From Pseudomonas sp. (GTDB taxonomy: Bacteria > Pseudomonadota > Gammaproteobacteria > Pseudomonadales > Pseudomonadaceae), in contig VMRT01000007.1 in the NCBI GenBank assembly GCA_007713455.1, positions 372,001-436,000 of the forward strand: a DNA stretch of 64,000 nt, read 5' to 3'. How positions within the stretch are numbered: position 1 is the first letter of the stretch; each line of letters starts with the position of its first letter. Under the pieces are notes generated by a model. That model was not told the origin of the DNA and searched no databases. It saw nothing but the letters and a program-made list of their open reading frames with translations. A program made the translations under genes and the position numbers. Below, piece after piece: positions 28,328 to 39,848 of the stretch.

Positions 28328-29053
28328 CTATTCCTTGGGCATTTCGGCCGGGGAAGTTGGCGTGAATACCATCACCCCGAGCACGTCCGAGTGGAATTCG
28401 CGGCGATAGAGGATCAGCACCACGCCTGTTGTGACCAACATGAAGAACCAGGGGTGAACGAACCAGGCCAAGGTGGCCATGCCGAAGTAATAGGCGCGCA
28501 AGCCGAAGTTGAACTGGTTGGCCGCCATGGACAGGACCCGCGCCGCACGCTCGGCGAAAGCCCTGCGCTCCTGATCACTGACGTTGCGCTCGCCCACCAT
28601 CGGCGCCGAAGCAACCAGTACCGCGGCGAAGTTGTACTGGCGCATGCACCAGCTGAAGGTGAAGAACGCATAGACAAAGACGACCGCCAGACACAGCAGC
28701 TTGACTTCTGAAAGGCCGCGGCTGACCGGTTGCGCAAATGGCAGGTCGGCCAATAGAGAAACCGCTCGATCGGATGCACCCAACGCGGTCAGGATGCCTG
28801 CAAGGATGATCAGCGTGCTGGATGCAAAGAACGATGCGTTGCGCTCCAGATTGCCGATCACGTTGGCATCGGCGATACGGTTGTCACGCAACAGCAGGCG
28901 CTGCATCCAGTCCTGCCGATAGAGGTGCAACACACTCGCCAGACAAGCCGTATCCCGACCGCGCCAGCTCGCGTAGCGGGTGTATCCAGCCCAACAGACG
29001 ATGAACCAGAGCACGGCGATCAGATGCGGCAGGGTTGAATCGGATAACGTCAT
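28328..29053 (-). CDS. DUF599 domain-containing membrane protein
   Basis: The 241-residue protein has about four membrane helices and the DUF599 hallmarks: NLERNASFFASS, FTFSWCMRQYNF and ANQFNFGLRAYYFG. Its function is unknown. The family is widespread in Pseudomonas and some plants and usually lies alone. A GAGGG ribosome site precedes the ATG. The downstream gene begins 59 bases later on the same strand. Confidence 0.85.
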   Translation of the reverse strand: MTLSDSTLPHLIAVLWFIVCWAGYTRYASWRGRDTACLASVLHLYRQDWMQRLLLRDNRIADANVIGNLERNASFFASSTLIILAGILTALGASDRAVSLLADLPFAQPVSRGLSEVKLLCLAVVFVYAFFTFSWCMRQYNFAAVLVASAPMVGERNVSDQERRAFAERAARVLSMAANQFNFGLRAYYFGMATLAWFVHPWFFMLVTTGVVLILYRREFHSDVLGVMVFTPTSPAEMPKE

Positions 29054-29173
29054 GGCGCGCCCTCGGAGACATCACGCGATTATAGCCAGCACCGCGTCGC
29101 CGAAGCTTGCGCCTAATGGCAGCGCTACCCCGCGACCGATCTATCGTCAGCCGCAGCGCAGCGCGAGAACAAG

Positions 29174-30493
29174 TCAGGCGTGATGCTGCGCCTGATCGGC
29201 GCGACTGAGCAGGCGATCAGTGACGACTGCAAACACCAGCATCACCAGAACCGGAACCAGCCAGCCCATGCTCTGATCGGCCAGTGGCAACTGCGTGAAC
29301 AGCACCGGAACCCAATCGGTGAAGCCCGCGGCGGCAAGTCCATCGACAACGCCGAAGATCAGCGTCACCGCCATAACTGGCACGAACACCCGCGAGGGCG
29401 AAACCCAGAAGCGATCCAGCAAGCTCAGAGCAACCAGGACGATGGCCAGCGGGTAAAGGCCCACCAAGACTGGCACCGACACACTGATCAACTGCGTCAG
29501 ACCCTGGTTGGCCACCAGCAGGCTGAACAGAGCGAAAACGACCACCACTGTGCGATAGGAAACCGGCAGCAATGCGCTGAAGAACTCGCCACAGGCCGTG
29601 GTCAGGCCGACCGCCGTGGTCAGGCAGGCCAGCGTGATGACTACTGCGAGCAGCAGGCTGCCCGGTGTGCCGAACGTGTGTTGCACGTAGGTCGTCAGAA
29701 TCTGCACGCCGTTCTCCGCACCGGCGGCGATGCCCTGGCTGGTAGCACCGAGATAGAACAGAGCGAGATAGACCAACGACAGCCCGACCGCAGCAATCAC
29801 GCCGGCAATCATCGAGTAACGGGTAACCAGCGCGGGCTCGGTGACACCGCGGTCGCGAATGGCGGTGGCGATCACGATGCCGAAAACCAAAGCGCCGAGG
29901 GTATCCATGGTCAGATAGCCTTCGAGAAAACCCTTGATCAGCGGCGACGCACGGTAACTCTCACTCGCAGCACCGACCTCTCCCGCCGGGGCGAAAATCG
30001 CCGCGCCACCGAGTACCAACAGCGCCGCCAGCAGCACCGGCGTAATGAACTTGCCGATACGGTTGACCAGCTGACCGGGGTTCAGCACCAGGAACAGCAT
30101 GGCCGCGAAGAACACCAGCGTGTAGATGAATAGCGGCATGCCGGCGTTACCGCTGAATGGCGCAATGCCCATCTCGAACGAAACGACGGCGGTGCGCGGA
30201 GTCGCGAACAGCGGACCGATCGCCAGGTAGCCGGCCACCGCCAGCACCGTACCAGCGACCTTGCCGAGCGGTGCGGTCAAACGGTCCATGCCCCCACCCA
30301 CCCGCGCCAGCGCGACGACGGTCAGCAGCGGCAACCCGACACCTGTCAGCAAGAAGCCCAGCGCCGCCTGCCAGATAAACTCGCCCGACGCCATGCCGGC
30401 GCTGGGCGGGAAGATGATGTTGCCGGCGCCAAGGAACAACGCAAATGTCATGAAGCCAAGAGCCAGCAGGTCAAAACCTTTCAAACGATTCAT
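29174..30493 (-). CDS. brnQ: Branched-chain amino acid:cation symporter BrnQ
   Basis: The 439-residue protein has about 12 membrane helices and belongs to the LIVCS family, importing leucine, isoleucine and valine with sodium. Family motifs are present at the N-terminus (LGAGNIIFPP) and at TPRTAVVSFE. The open frame runs to 30541, but MNRLKGFDLLALG at 30493 matches the family; its Shine-Dalgarno site is weak. No partner gene is linked. Confidence 0.93.
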   Translation of the reverse strand: MNRLKGFDLLALGFMTFALFLGAGNIIFPPSAGMASGEFIWQAALGFLLTGVGLPLLTVVALARVGGGMDRLTAPLGKVAGTVLAVAGYLAIGPLFATPRTAVVSFEMGIAPFSGNAGMPLFIYTLVFFAAMLFLVLNPGQLVNRIGKFITPVLLAALLVLGGAAIFAPAGEVGAASESYRASPLIKGFLEGYLTMDTLGALVFGIVIATAIRDRGVTEPALVTRYSMIAGVIAAVGLSLVYLALFYLGATSQGIAAGAENGVQILTTYVQHTFGTPGSLLLAVVITLACLTTAVGLTTACGEFFSALLPVSYRTVVVVFALFSLLVANQGLTQLISVSVPVLVGLYPLAIVLVALSLLDRFWVSPSRVFVPVMAVTLIFGVVDGLAAAGFTDWVPVLFTQLPLADQSMGWLVPVLVMLVFAVVTDRLLSRADQAQHHA

Positions 30494-30858
30494 GCGGAAA
30501 AAACTACCAAATGGATGACGGCATAAATGAACGCGACGCACATGCCACGAGCGCGACGGGTCAGCGGTTCATATTGGCCTGAATGATGGGATTACGGGTT
30601 TCCTTCAGGGATAAGGGGAAACGTCATTCAGCCGGTTGGGCCGAATCCTTCGTTGCACGCTGTCGCTCTTGTGGACCGAACAAGCGTATGAATGAGCGGC
30701 AATGATGCCACGATGCGGCGATGGATGCTGACCGGAGCGTCAGCATTGGCCGCGAAAAAACGTCGCGCCGCAGGGTTGAAGCGCTCAACGCGTGATAGAT
30801 CAAGCGCGGGACCAAGCAGCGATTGAAGCTGCAACGTTATCAAACCCAAAGCTGAAAG
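30494..30858. other. Intergenic region between brnQ and sucD
   Basis: I see no gene in this 365-base stretch. It holds a hairpin with perfect eight-base arms (30725-30732 and 30739-30746), extended by outer GCGGC/GCCGC arms at 30715-30719 and 30749-30753. If brnQ transcription starts upstream, this hairpin would lie in its leader. I cannot pick a convincing promoter. Confidence 0.45.
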
Positions 30859-30934
30859 CCCCGAGGCAGAACCGTCAGGTCTGCCTCGGGGCATGCGAAG
30901 ACTGAGCAGCTCGAACGCCCGGCTGCAGCCGGGC
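30859..30934 (-). terminator. Tandem hairpins after sucCD
   Basis: Just past the sucD stop is a perfect 18-base palindrome (30917-30934, centre CTGCAG). It is followed by a stronger hairpin with 12-base arms (30859-30870 and 30880-30891) and a nine-base loop. On the minus strand the second is followed by CTTTCAGCTTT. Together they probably end the sucCD transcript. Confidence 0.7.
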
Positions 30935-30944
30935 GGGCGTTACA

Positions 30945-31828
<884 letters not shown>

Positions 31829-31829
<1 letters not shown>

Positions 31830-32995
31830 TACTTGCCCTCCGCGGCTTTGACAACCTGAATGGCCGCATCGGTCAGGCTGCTCGCACCGATGATGTTCAG
31901 ACCGCTTTCACTCAGCATCTTGGCCCCCAAGTCGGCGTTGTTGCCTTCCAGGCGAACCACCACGGGCACCTTGACGCCCACTTCGCGAACGGCACCGATG
32001 ATGCCTTCGGCGATCATGTCGCATCGCACGATGCCGCCGAAGATGTTCACCAGAACGGCCGCGACATTGCTGTCGGAGAGAATGATCTTGAACGCTTCGG
32101 TCACGCGTTCCTCGGTGGCTCCACCGCCCACGTCGAGGAAGTTCGCCGGCGCGCCGCCATGCAGGTTGACGATATCCATGGTGCCCATCGCCAGGCCAGC
32201 GCCATTGACCATGCAGCCGATGTTGCCGTCGAGCGCTACGTAATTGAGCTCCCACTTGGCTGCATGGGCCTCGCGCGGATCGTCCTGAGACGGATCGGCC
32301 ATGTCGCGCAGTTTGGGTTGACGATAGATGGCGTTGCTGTCGATGTTGATCTTGGCATCCAGGCAGTGCAGGTTGCCGTCCTTCTTGATCACCAGCGGGT
32401 TCACTTCGAGCAGGGCCAGGTCATAGTCCTGGAACAGCTGGGCAAGGCCGACGAAGATATGGACGAACTGCTTGACCTGATCGCCCTTCAGACCCAGCTG
32501 GAATGCCAGCTCGCGCGCCTGGAACGGCTGCGCACCGACCAGCGGGTCGATGGTGGCCTTGAGGATTTTCTCGGGCGTGTCGTGAGCGACTTTTTCGATA
32601 TCCACGCCACCTTCGGTGGAGGCCATGAACACGACCCGGCGACTGGCGCGATCAACCACGGCGCCCAGATAGAGTTCCTTGTCGATATCGGTGCAAGCCT
32701 CGACAAGGATCTTGCTGACTGGCTGACCATTGGCGTCGGTCTGATAGGTCACCAGGCGCTTGTCTAGCCACTGCTGGGCAAACGCTCGTGCTTCATCCTT
32801 GCTGCGAACCAGCTTTACGCCACCTGCCTTGCCACGTCCACCGGCATGCACCTGGGCTTTGACCACCCATTGCGTTCCGCCGATCTTGTCGCAGGCTTCC
32901 GCTGCTTCCTTTGGGCTATCGACTGCGTAACCCTTGGACACGGGCAGACCGTATTCAGCGAACAGTTGTTTACCTTGGTACTCGTGAAGATTCAT
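31829..32995 (-). CDS. sucC: Succinyl-CoA synthetase beta subunit
   Basis: The 388-residue subunit has an N-terminal ATP-grasp fold ([26 protein letters not shown]) and a C-terminal CoA-ligase domain ([13 protein letters not shown]). It supplies the nucleotide and succinate sites of the enzyme. It precedes sucD with a one-base overlap and follows lpd by 192 bases containing two hairpins. Confidence 0.97.
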
Positions 32996-33031
32996 GCTTT
33001 CTACCGTCTGGTTTGGTATTGGCGCATTTAC

Positions 33032-33052
33032 GGCACGACGAGCCGTCGTGCC
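33032..33052. repeat. Perfect hairpin in the lpd-sucC gap
   Basis: GGCACGACG and CGTCGTGCC (33032-33040 and 33044-33052) pair perfectly around a three-base loop. It lacks a T-tract on either strand, so it is not a good terminator. It may be an RNA-processing or stability element upstream of sucC. Confidence 0.55.
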
Positions 33053-33133
33053 CCCTCACAAGTCGCTGAAAACTATCTGCGAATTCACGATACCTCTCAG
33101 CGACCTGCAATCCTTTTCGAATCTGCAGTTTGC

Positions 33134-33167
33134 AAAAGGCCCGGCGTATCCGCAGATACGTCGGGCC
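33134..33167 (-). terminator. Terminator-like hairpin after lpd
   Basis: Thirteen-base arms (33138-33150 and 33155-33167) pair with one mismatch around a four-base loop. On the minus strand the stem is followed by TTTT. It lies 20 bases past the lpd stop, so it may separate sucAB-lpd from sucCD, fully or in part. Confidence 0.78.
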
Positions 33168-33187
33168 CGGGTACAGCACGAAACCGA

Positions 33188-34636
<1,449 letters not shown>

Positions 34637-34658
34637 TCAAAAGCAGCTAAAAGCCAAA

Positions 34659-34706
34659 GGCTGCAGGTAGCACGGCCGGCTTTCACCTGACCTGCCAGCT
34701 GCAGCC
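34659..34706. repeat. Long-loop inverted repeat in the sucB-lpd gap
   Basis: GGCTGCAG (34659-34666) and CTGCAGCC (34699-34706) are perfect inverted arms within the 95-base sucB-lpd gap. The loop is 32 bases and can fold further. There is no T-tract, so it may act on mRNA stability rather than termination. Confidence 0.4.
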
Positions 34707-34719
34707 CGTGACGTTTCTA

Positions 34720-35940
34720 TCAGATATCCAGCAACAGACGGGCCGGGTCTTCCAGCAGGTCCTTCATGGTAACCAGGAAGGTCACCGCTTCCTTGCCGTC
34801 GATCAAGCGATGGTCATAGGACAGGGCCAGGTACATCATCGGCAGGATGACCACTTGACCGTTAACGGCCATCGGGCGTTCCTGGATCTTGTGCATACCG
34901 AGGATGGCGGTCTGAGGCGGGTTGACGATCGGCGTCGACAGCAGCGAACCAAACACACCACCATTGGAGATGGTGAAGGTGCCGCCAGTCATCTCTTCGA
35001 TGGTCAGCTTGCCGGCCTTGGCCTTCTTGCCGAAGTTGTTGATGCCGCCTTCGATCTCGGCCAGGCTCATGTGCTCGGCGTTGCGCAGGACCGGAACCAC
35101 CAGGCCGCGGTCGCTGGAAACGGCGACGCCGATATCCTGATAACCGTGGTAGACGATGTCATTTCCATCGATGGAAGCGTTGACGCCCGGCTGGCGCTTG
35201 AGTGCTTCGACCGCGGCCTTGACGAAGAAGGACATGAAGCCCAGGCGCACGCCGTTGTGAGTCTTCTCGAACAGATCCTTGTACTTGGAACGCAGCTCCA
35301 TGATCGGCTTCATGTTGACTTCGTTGAACGTAGTCAGCATCGCCATGGAGGATTGCGCTTCGACCAGACGCTCGGCGACCTTCGCACGCAGGCGGGTCAT
35401 CGGCACGCGCTTCTCGACACGATCGCCCTCGGCGAAGATCGGAGCGGAGGCAGCCGGAGCAGCCGGCTTGGCAGCAGCAGCCGGAGCGGATTTCTTGGCT
35501 TCGACGGCGGCAACCACGTCTTCCTTGGTCACGCGGCCATCTTTACCAGTACCGGCGATGCTGTTCGGATCGATGCCGTTCTCTTCGGCCATCTTGCGCG
35601 CAGCAGGAGCCAGGATTGGCTCTTCACCTGCGGTTGCGGCAGCAGCCGGGGCAGCAGCTTGAGCCGGGGCAGCAGCCGGCGCAGGTGCGGCGGCGGCAGT
35701 AGCACCAGCCTCCAGCTTGCCGAGCAGCTCGCCGCTCAGCACGGTGTCGCCTTCGTTCTTGACGATCTCGGTCAGCACGCCGTCAGCTTCGGCGAGCACT
35801 TCCATCACCACCTTGTCGGTTTCGATGTCGACGATCAGCTCATCACGCTTGACCGCGTCGCCCGGCTGCTTGTGCCAGGTGGCAACGGTGCCGTCGGCAA
35901 CCGATTCCGGGAATGTAGGGGCTTTGATCTCGATAGCCAT
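34720..35940 (-). CDS. sucB: Dihydrolipoyllysine succinyltransferase (E2 of 2-oxoglutarate dehydrogenase)
   Basis: The 406-residue E2 core protein has an N-terminal lipoyl domain with the lipoylated K43 (ETDKVVMEV). An Ala/Pro-rich flexible linker (about residues 82-105), a peripheral-subunit binding domain (near 110-145) and a second Ala-rich linker follow. The C-terminal catalytic domain contains the active-site histidine in YDHRLIDG. It transfers the succinyl group from SucA to CoA. The gene lies 69 bases after sucA. Confidence 0.97.
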   Translation of the reverse strand: MAIEIKAPTFPESVADGTVATWHKQPGDAVKRDELIVDIETDKVVMEVLAEADGVLTEIVKNEGDTVLSGELLGKLEAGATAAAAPAPAAAPAQAAAPAAAATAGEEPILAPAARKMAEENGIDPNSIAGTGKDGRVTKEDVVAAVEAKKSAPAAAAKPAAPAASAPIFAEGDRVEKRVPMTRLRAKVAERLVEAQSSMAMLTTFNEVNMKPIMELRSKYKDLFEKTHNGVRLGFMSFFVKAAVEALKRQPGVNASIDGNDIVYHGYQDIGVAVSSDRGLVVPVLRNAEHMSLAEIEGGINNFGKKAKAGKLTIEEMTGGTFTISNGGVFGSLLSTPIVNPPQTAILGMHKIQERPMAVNGQVVILPMMYLALSYDHRLIDGKEAVTFLVTMKDLLEDPARLLLDI

Positions 35941-36009
35941 TATTCAGGGGTCCTATTGATTCGGTTTCTACATCGAGGCCGCGATATCGCGGCCCCTTGC
36001 ACGAAATGG

Positions 36010-38841
36010 TTAAACGGTGAAGGCGTCCTGCAGCAGTTTTTCCTGCTGTTCGGCATGCATGGAGGCGTAACCGACCGCCGGCGCCGCTGAAGCATCACGA
36101 CCCGCGTACTGAAGGAACAGTTCCTTCTTGTGTGCGGTGGCCACACGGCGCATGTGATGCTGGCTGCAGTACCAGGCACCCTGGTTCATCGGCTCTTCCT
36201 GACACCAGACGATGTGCTTGAGATTCTGGTAAGGCGCGAGCGCTTCGGCCAGATCCTCTTCCGGGAACGGATACAGCTGCTCGATACGCACGATGGCGAT
36301 ATCTTCGCGGCCTTCGGCACGACGCTTGTCCAGCAGGTCATAGTAGACCTTGCCGCTACACATGATTACACGCTCGACCTTCGCCGGATCGATCGCGTCG
36401 ACTTCCGGGATAACGGTCTGGAAGGAACCCTGGGTGAGCTCTTCCAGTGTCGAGGTCGCAAGCTTATGACGCAGCAGCGACTTGGGTGTCAGCGCAACCA
36501 GCGGCTTGCGCAGCGGGCGAATCGCCTGGCGACGCAGCATGTGGTAGACCTGCGCCGGAGTCGTCGGCACGCAAACCTGGATATTGTGCTCGGCGCACAG
36601 CTGCAGGTAACGCTCCAGACGAGCGGACGAGTGTTCCGGGCCCTGCCCCTCATAGCCATGTGGCAACAGCATGGTCAGGCCACACAGGCGACCCCACTTG
36701 TGCTCACCGCTGGTGATGAACTGGTCGATCACTACCTGGGCGCCATTGGCGAAGTCGCCGAACTGCGCTTCCCACACGACAAGCGCGTTGGGCATGGTGG
36801 TGGCGTAACCGTATTCGAAAGCCAGAACCGCTTCCTCGGAAAGGAACGAGTCGTACAGATCGAAACGCGGCTGACCTTCATAGAGGTGCTGCAGCGGAAT
36901 GTAGGTACTGCCGTCCTTCTGGTTATGCAGCGCAGCATGGCGGTGCGAGAAGGTGCCGCGGCCGACGTCCTGACCGGAGATACGTACCGGGTGGCCTTCG
37001 AACAGCAGCGTGGCGTACGCCATGACTTCCGCGTAGCCCCAGTTGATGGTGAGCGCGCCCGCACCCATCTTCTGGCGATCTTCGAGAATCTTCGAGACCT
37101 GACGCTGCACCACGAAGCCTTCCGGCGTCTGCAGCAGCTTGTTGGACAGATCCTGCAAGGTCTTCAGATCGAAGCTGGTGTCATGACGGGCAGTCCAGGC
37201 ATGACCCAGATACGGACGCCAGTCAACGAAGAGTTCTTTATTCGGCTCTTTGACCAGGCTCTTGACTACGTGCAGCCCATTGTCGAGCGCCGTACGGTAC
37301 TCGTCGATCTTGGCCTGAACACGCTCGTCGTCCAGCACCTTGGACTGGATCAGCGAATCGGCGTACAGCTCACGAGTGGTGCGCTGCTTGGCGATCTTCT
37401 GATACATCAACGGCTGAGTGCCGCTCGGCTCGTCCGCTTCGTTGTGACCACGACGGCGGTAGCAGATCAGGTCGATGACGATGTCGCGCTTGAACTGCAT
37501 CCGGTAGTCGACAGCGAGCTGGGTGACGAACAGCACCGCCTCGGGATCGTCCGCGTTCACATGGAAGATCGGCGCCTGGATCATCTTCGCCACATCGGTT
37601 GCGTACTCGGTGGAACGAGCATCTTCCTGCTTGTTGGTGGTGAAGCCGACCTGGTTGTTGACCACGATGCGAATGGTGCCACCCGTGCGATAAGCACGGG
37701 TCTGCGACATCTGGAAGGTTTCCATCACCACGCCCTGACCGGCGACAGCAGCATCGCCGTGGATGGTTACCGGAAGCACCTTGTCGCCGACCGGATCACA
37801 ACGGCGATCCTGACGAGCCCGCACCGAACCCTCGACCACCGGGGAAACGATTTCTAGGTGGGACGGGTTGAACGCCATGGCCAGGTGAATTTCGCCACCC
37901 GGGGTCATCACGTTGGAGGAGAAGCCCTGGTGATATTTCACGTCACCTGAACTCAGGCCCTCGACCTTCTTGCCTTCGAACTCGTCGAAAAGGTCGCGCG
38001 GATTCTTGCCAAAGGTGTTGACCAGCACGTTCAGGCGGCCACGGTGGGCCATGCCGATTACGATTTCCTTAGTGCCATAAGAGCCAGAACGCTGGATGAT
38101 CTCGTCAAGCAGCGGAATCAGGCTCTCGCCACCTTCGAGACCAAAACGCTTGGTGCCCGGATACTTGGTACCCAGGTACTTTTCCAGGCCTTCGGCGGCA
38201 GTCAGGCGCTCGAGCAGATGGCTCTTGATCTCCGGCGAGAAGTCCGGGCGGCCACGCACGCTTTCCAGGCGCTGAACGAACCAGCTGCGCTGCTCGGAAT
38301 CGACGATGTGCATGTACTCGGCGCCGATAGTGCGGCAATAGGTTTCTTGCAGCGCCTGCAGGATTTCGCGCAGAGTGCCTTGTCCGTTGACCATGGCCAG
38401 GTCGGCGGTGCGGAACACGGTGTCGAGGTCGGCGTCGGTCAGACCGTAGTTATTGATTGCCAGATCGGCAGGAACGGTACGCTGTTGCAGGCCAAGCGGA
38501 TCGAGCTGTGCTGCCTGGTGGCCACGCACCCGATAGGCCTGGATCAGGCGCAGGACTTCGATCTGCTTCTTTTCGTGCTCACTGCTGACGCTACCTGCGG
38601 ACACAGGCTGAGCACGACGCTGGTTCTTGCCCAGCAGGACGAAGTGGTCGCGAATAGTCGAGTGCGATACATCGGCTGAAGCGCTGCCACCGGAGGGCAA
38701 CTTCTGGAAGTAAGTGCGCCACTCTTCGGGCACAGCGTTGGGATCGTGCAGGTAGAGCTCATAAAGCTCTTCCACATAGGCAGCGTTACCACCGGATAGG
38801 TGGGCACTGTCCCACATGCGCTGCATTACGCTTTCTTGCAT
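36010..38841 (-). CDS. sucA: 2-oxoglutarate dehydrogenase E1 component
   Basis: The 943-residue thiamine diphosphate enzyme decarboxylates 2-oxoglutarate and passes the succinyl group to SucB. Recognisable parts are the N-terminal SAHLSGGNAAYVEELYELY region that binds E2, the thiamine-binding segment around GDAAVAGQGVVMET, and the transketolase-like pyrimidine domain near HRHAALHNQ. Length matches E. coli SucA (933). AAGGTGA upstream of the ATG supports the start. It begins the sucAB-lpd group. Confidence 0.97.
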   Translation of the reverse strand: MQESVMQRMWDSAHLSGGNAAYVEELYELYLHDPNAVPEEWRTYFQKLPSGGSASADVSHSTIRDHFVLLGKNQRRAQPVSAGSVSSEHEKKQIEVLRLIQAYRVRGHQAAQLDPLGLQQRTVPADLAINNYGLTDADLDTVFRTADLAMVNGQGTLREILQALQETYCRTIGAEYMHIVDSEQRSWFVQRLESVRGRPDFSPEIKSHLLERLTAAEGLEKYLGTKYPGTKRFGLEGGESLIPLLDEIIQRSGSYGTKEIVIGMAHRGRLNVLVNTFGKNPRDLFDEFEGKKVEGLSSGDVKYHQGFSSNVMTPGGEIHLAMAFNPSHLEIVSPVVEGSVRARQDRRCDPVGDKVLPVTIHGDAAVAGQGVVMETFQMSQTRAYRTGGTIRIVVNNQVGFTTNKQEDARSTEYATDVAKMIQAPIFHVNADDPEAVLFVTQLAVDYRMQFKRDIVIDLICYRRRGHNEADEPSGTQPLMYQKIAKQRTTRELYADSLIQSKVLDDERVQAKIDEYRTALDNGLHVVKSLVKEPNKELFVDWRPYLGHAWTARHDTSFDLKTLQDLSNKLLQTPEGFVVQRQVSKILEDRQKMGAGALTINWGYAEVMAYATLLFEGHPVRISGQDVGRGTFSHRHAALHNQKDGSTYIPLQHLYEGQPRFDLYDSFLSEEAVLAFEYGYATTMPNALVVWEAQFGDFANGAQVVIDQFITSGEHKWGRLCGLTMLLPHGYEGQGPEHSSARLERYLQLCAEHNIQVCVPTTPAQVYHMLRRQAIRPLRKPLVALTPKSLLRHKLATSTLEELTQGSFQTVIPEVDAIDPAKVERVIMCSGKVYYDLLDKRRAEGREDIAIVRIEQLYPFPEEDLAEALAPYQNLKHIVWCQEEPMNQGAWYCSQHHMRRVATAHKKELFLQYAGRDASAAPAVGYASMHAEQQEKLLQDAFTV

Positions 38842-39038
38842 GTCTGGTCACCTTCGATAAGGAGACACCACCAGCGTGGAAACCGCAGCATGACTTCCCA
38901 AGTTCTGAAGCAGCGACTCAGGTAAAGCCACTACGGACCGCGCAGATAGTTCCCGGGCACAAGCCGGGTGCTCCTGCTGGTCATCAAATTTTCAGAGTGG
39001 AATCCCGGCTTTGTGAGCTGGGATTCCTACTAAAACTA
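38842..39038. other. Gap between sdhB and sucA with a second hairpin
   Basis: The gap holds a 12-base stem (38999-39010 with 39016-39027, one G-U pair, five-base loop) without a T-tract. The rest is likely the leader or promoter region of sucA, but I cannot identify reliable -35/-10 boxes. No gene is visible. Confidence 0.5.
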
Positions 39039-39065
39039 CGGCGCCGAGCTTCAACTTCGGCGCCG
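39039..39065 (-). terminator. Terminator-like hairpin after sdhB
   Basis: Perfect nine-base arms (39039-39047 and 39057-39065) enclose a nine-base loop. On the minus strand TAGTTTTAG follows. It lies 68 bases after the sdhB stop and may end or attenuate the sdh transcript before sucA. Confidence 0.6.
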
Positions 39066-39133
39066 CAGGTGTAACGGGTAACGCAATCCGGCCATTCCAG
39101 GCTAGCGCATAACCTTTCGCGACCGGGGTGTCA

Positions 39134-39838
39134 TCAGGTGCCGCTCTGCAGCAGCATGTTGCGTATGTGACCGATTGCCTTGGTAGGGTTCAATCCCTTC
39201 GGACAAACGTCAACGCAGTTCATGATACCGCGGCAGCGGAACACGCTGAACGGATCGTCCAAACCTGCCAGACGGTTCTCGGTTTCGGTGTCGCGGCTGT
39301 CGGCCAGGAAGCGATAAGCCTGCAGCGACGCGGCCGGACCGAGGAACTTGTCCGGGTTCCACCAGAAGGACGGGCAGCTGGTCGAGCAGCAAGCGCAAAG
39401 GATGCACTCGTACAGACCGTCCAGCTTCTCGCGATCTTCCGGACTTTGCAGACGTTCGATAGCCGGTGGCGGCGTATCGTTCATCAGATACGGACGCACT
39501 TTCTCGTACTGCTTGTAGAAGATGCTCATATCGACGGCCAAGTCACGAATAACTGGCAGACCCGGCAGCGGACGTACGACCAGCTTGTTGTTCTTGACCA
39601 CGGCGGACAGCGGCGTGATGCAAGCCAGACCGTTCTTACCGTTGATGTTCATCCCATCGGAGCCACACACGCCTTCGCGGCAGGAGCGACGATAGGAGAA
39701 ACCCTGATCCTGTTCCTTGATCAGAGCCAAGACGTCCAGAACCATCAGATCTTTACCATCGGTATTGACCTGAAAATCCTGCATGAACGGCTTTTCGTCC
39801 TGATCGGGGTTGTAGCGATAAACACTCACTTGCAACAT
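39134..39838 (-). CDS. sdhB: Succinate dehydrogenase iron-sulfur subunit
   Basis: The 234-residue subunit carries electrons from the SdhA flavin to quinone. Its [2Fe-2S] ligands are in CREGVCGSDG and the following C of NGLAC. The [4Fe-4S] and [3Fe-4S] cluster cysteines are in CILCACCSTSCP and CRGIMNCVDVCPKG. It lies 10 bases after sdhA and completes the sdhCDAB operon. Confidence 0.97.
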   Translation of the reverse strand: MLQVSVYRYNPDQDEKPFMQDFQVNTDGKDLMVLDVLALIKEQDQGFSYRRSCREGVCGSDGMNINGKNGLACITPLSAVVKNNKLVVRPLPGLPVIRDLAVDMSIFYKQYEKVRPYLMNDTPPPAIERLQSPEDREKLDGLYECILCACCSTSCPSFWWNPDKFLGPAASLQAYRFLADSRDTETENRLAGLDDPFSVFRCRGIMNCVDVCPKGLNPTKAIGHIRNMLLQSGT

Positions 39839-39848
39839 ATCGTCGACC

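Noticed and set aside
29180..30133. 317-codon plus-strand frame opposite brnQ
   Set aside because: Glu/His/Gln-rich composition typical of an antisense shadow of a membrane protein gene.
34659..34706. Inverted repeat considered as an lpd-region transposon end
   Set aside because: No transposase, no target duplication, and it is confined to a short intergenic gap.
36130..37857. 575-codon plus-strand frame opposite sucA
   Set aside because: Antisense shadow; sucA is intact and conserved.
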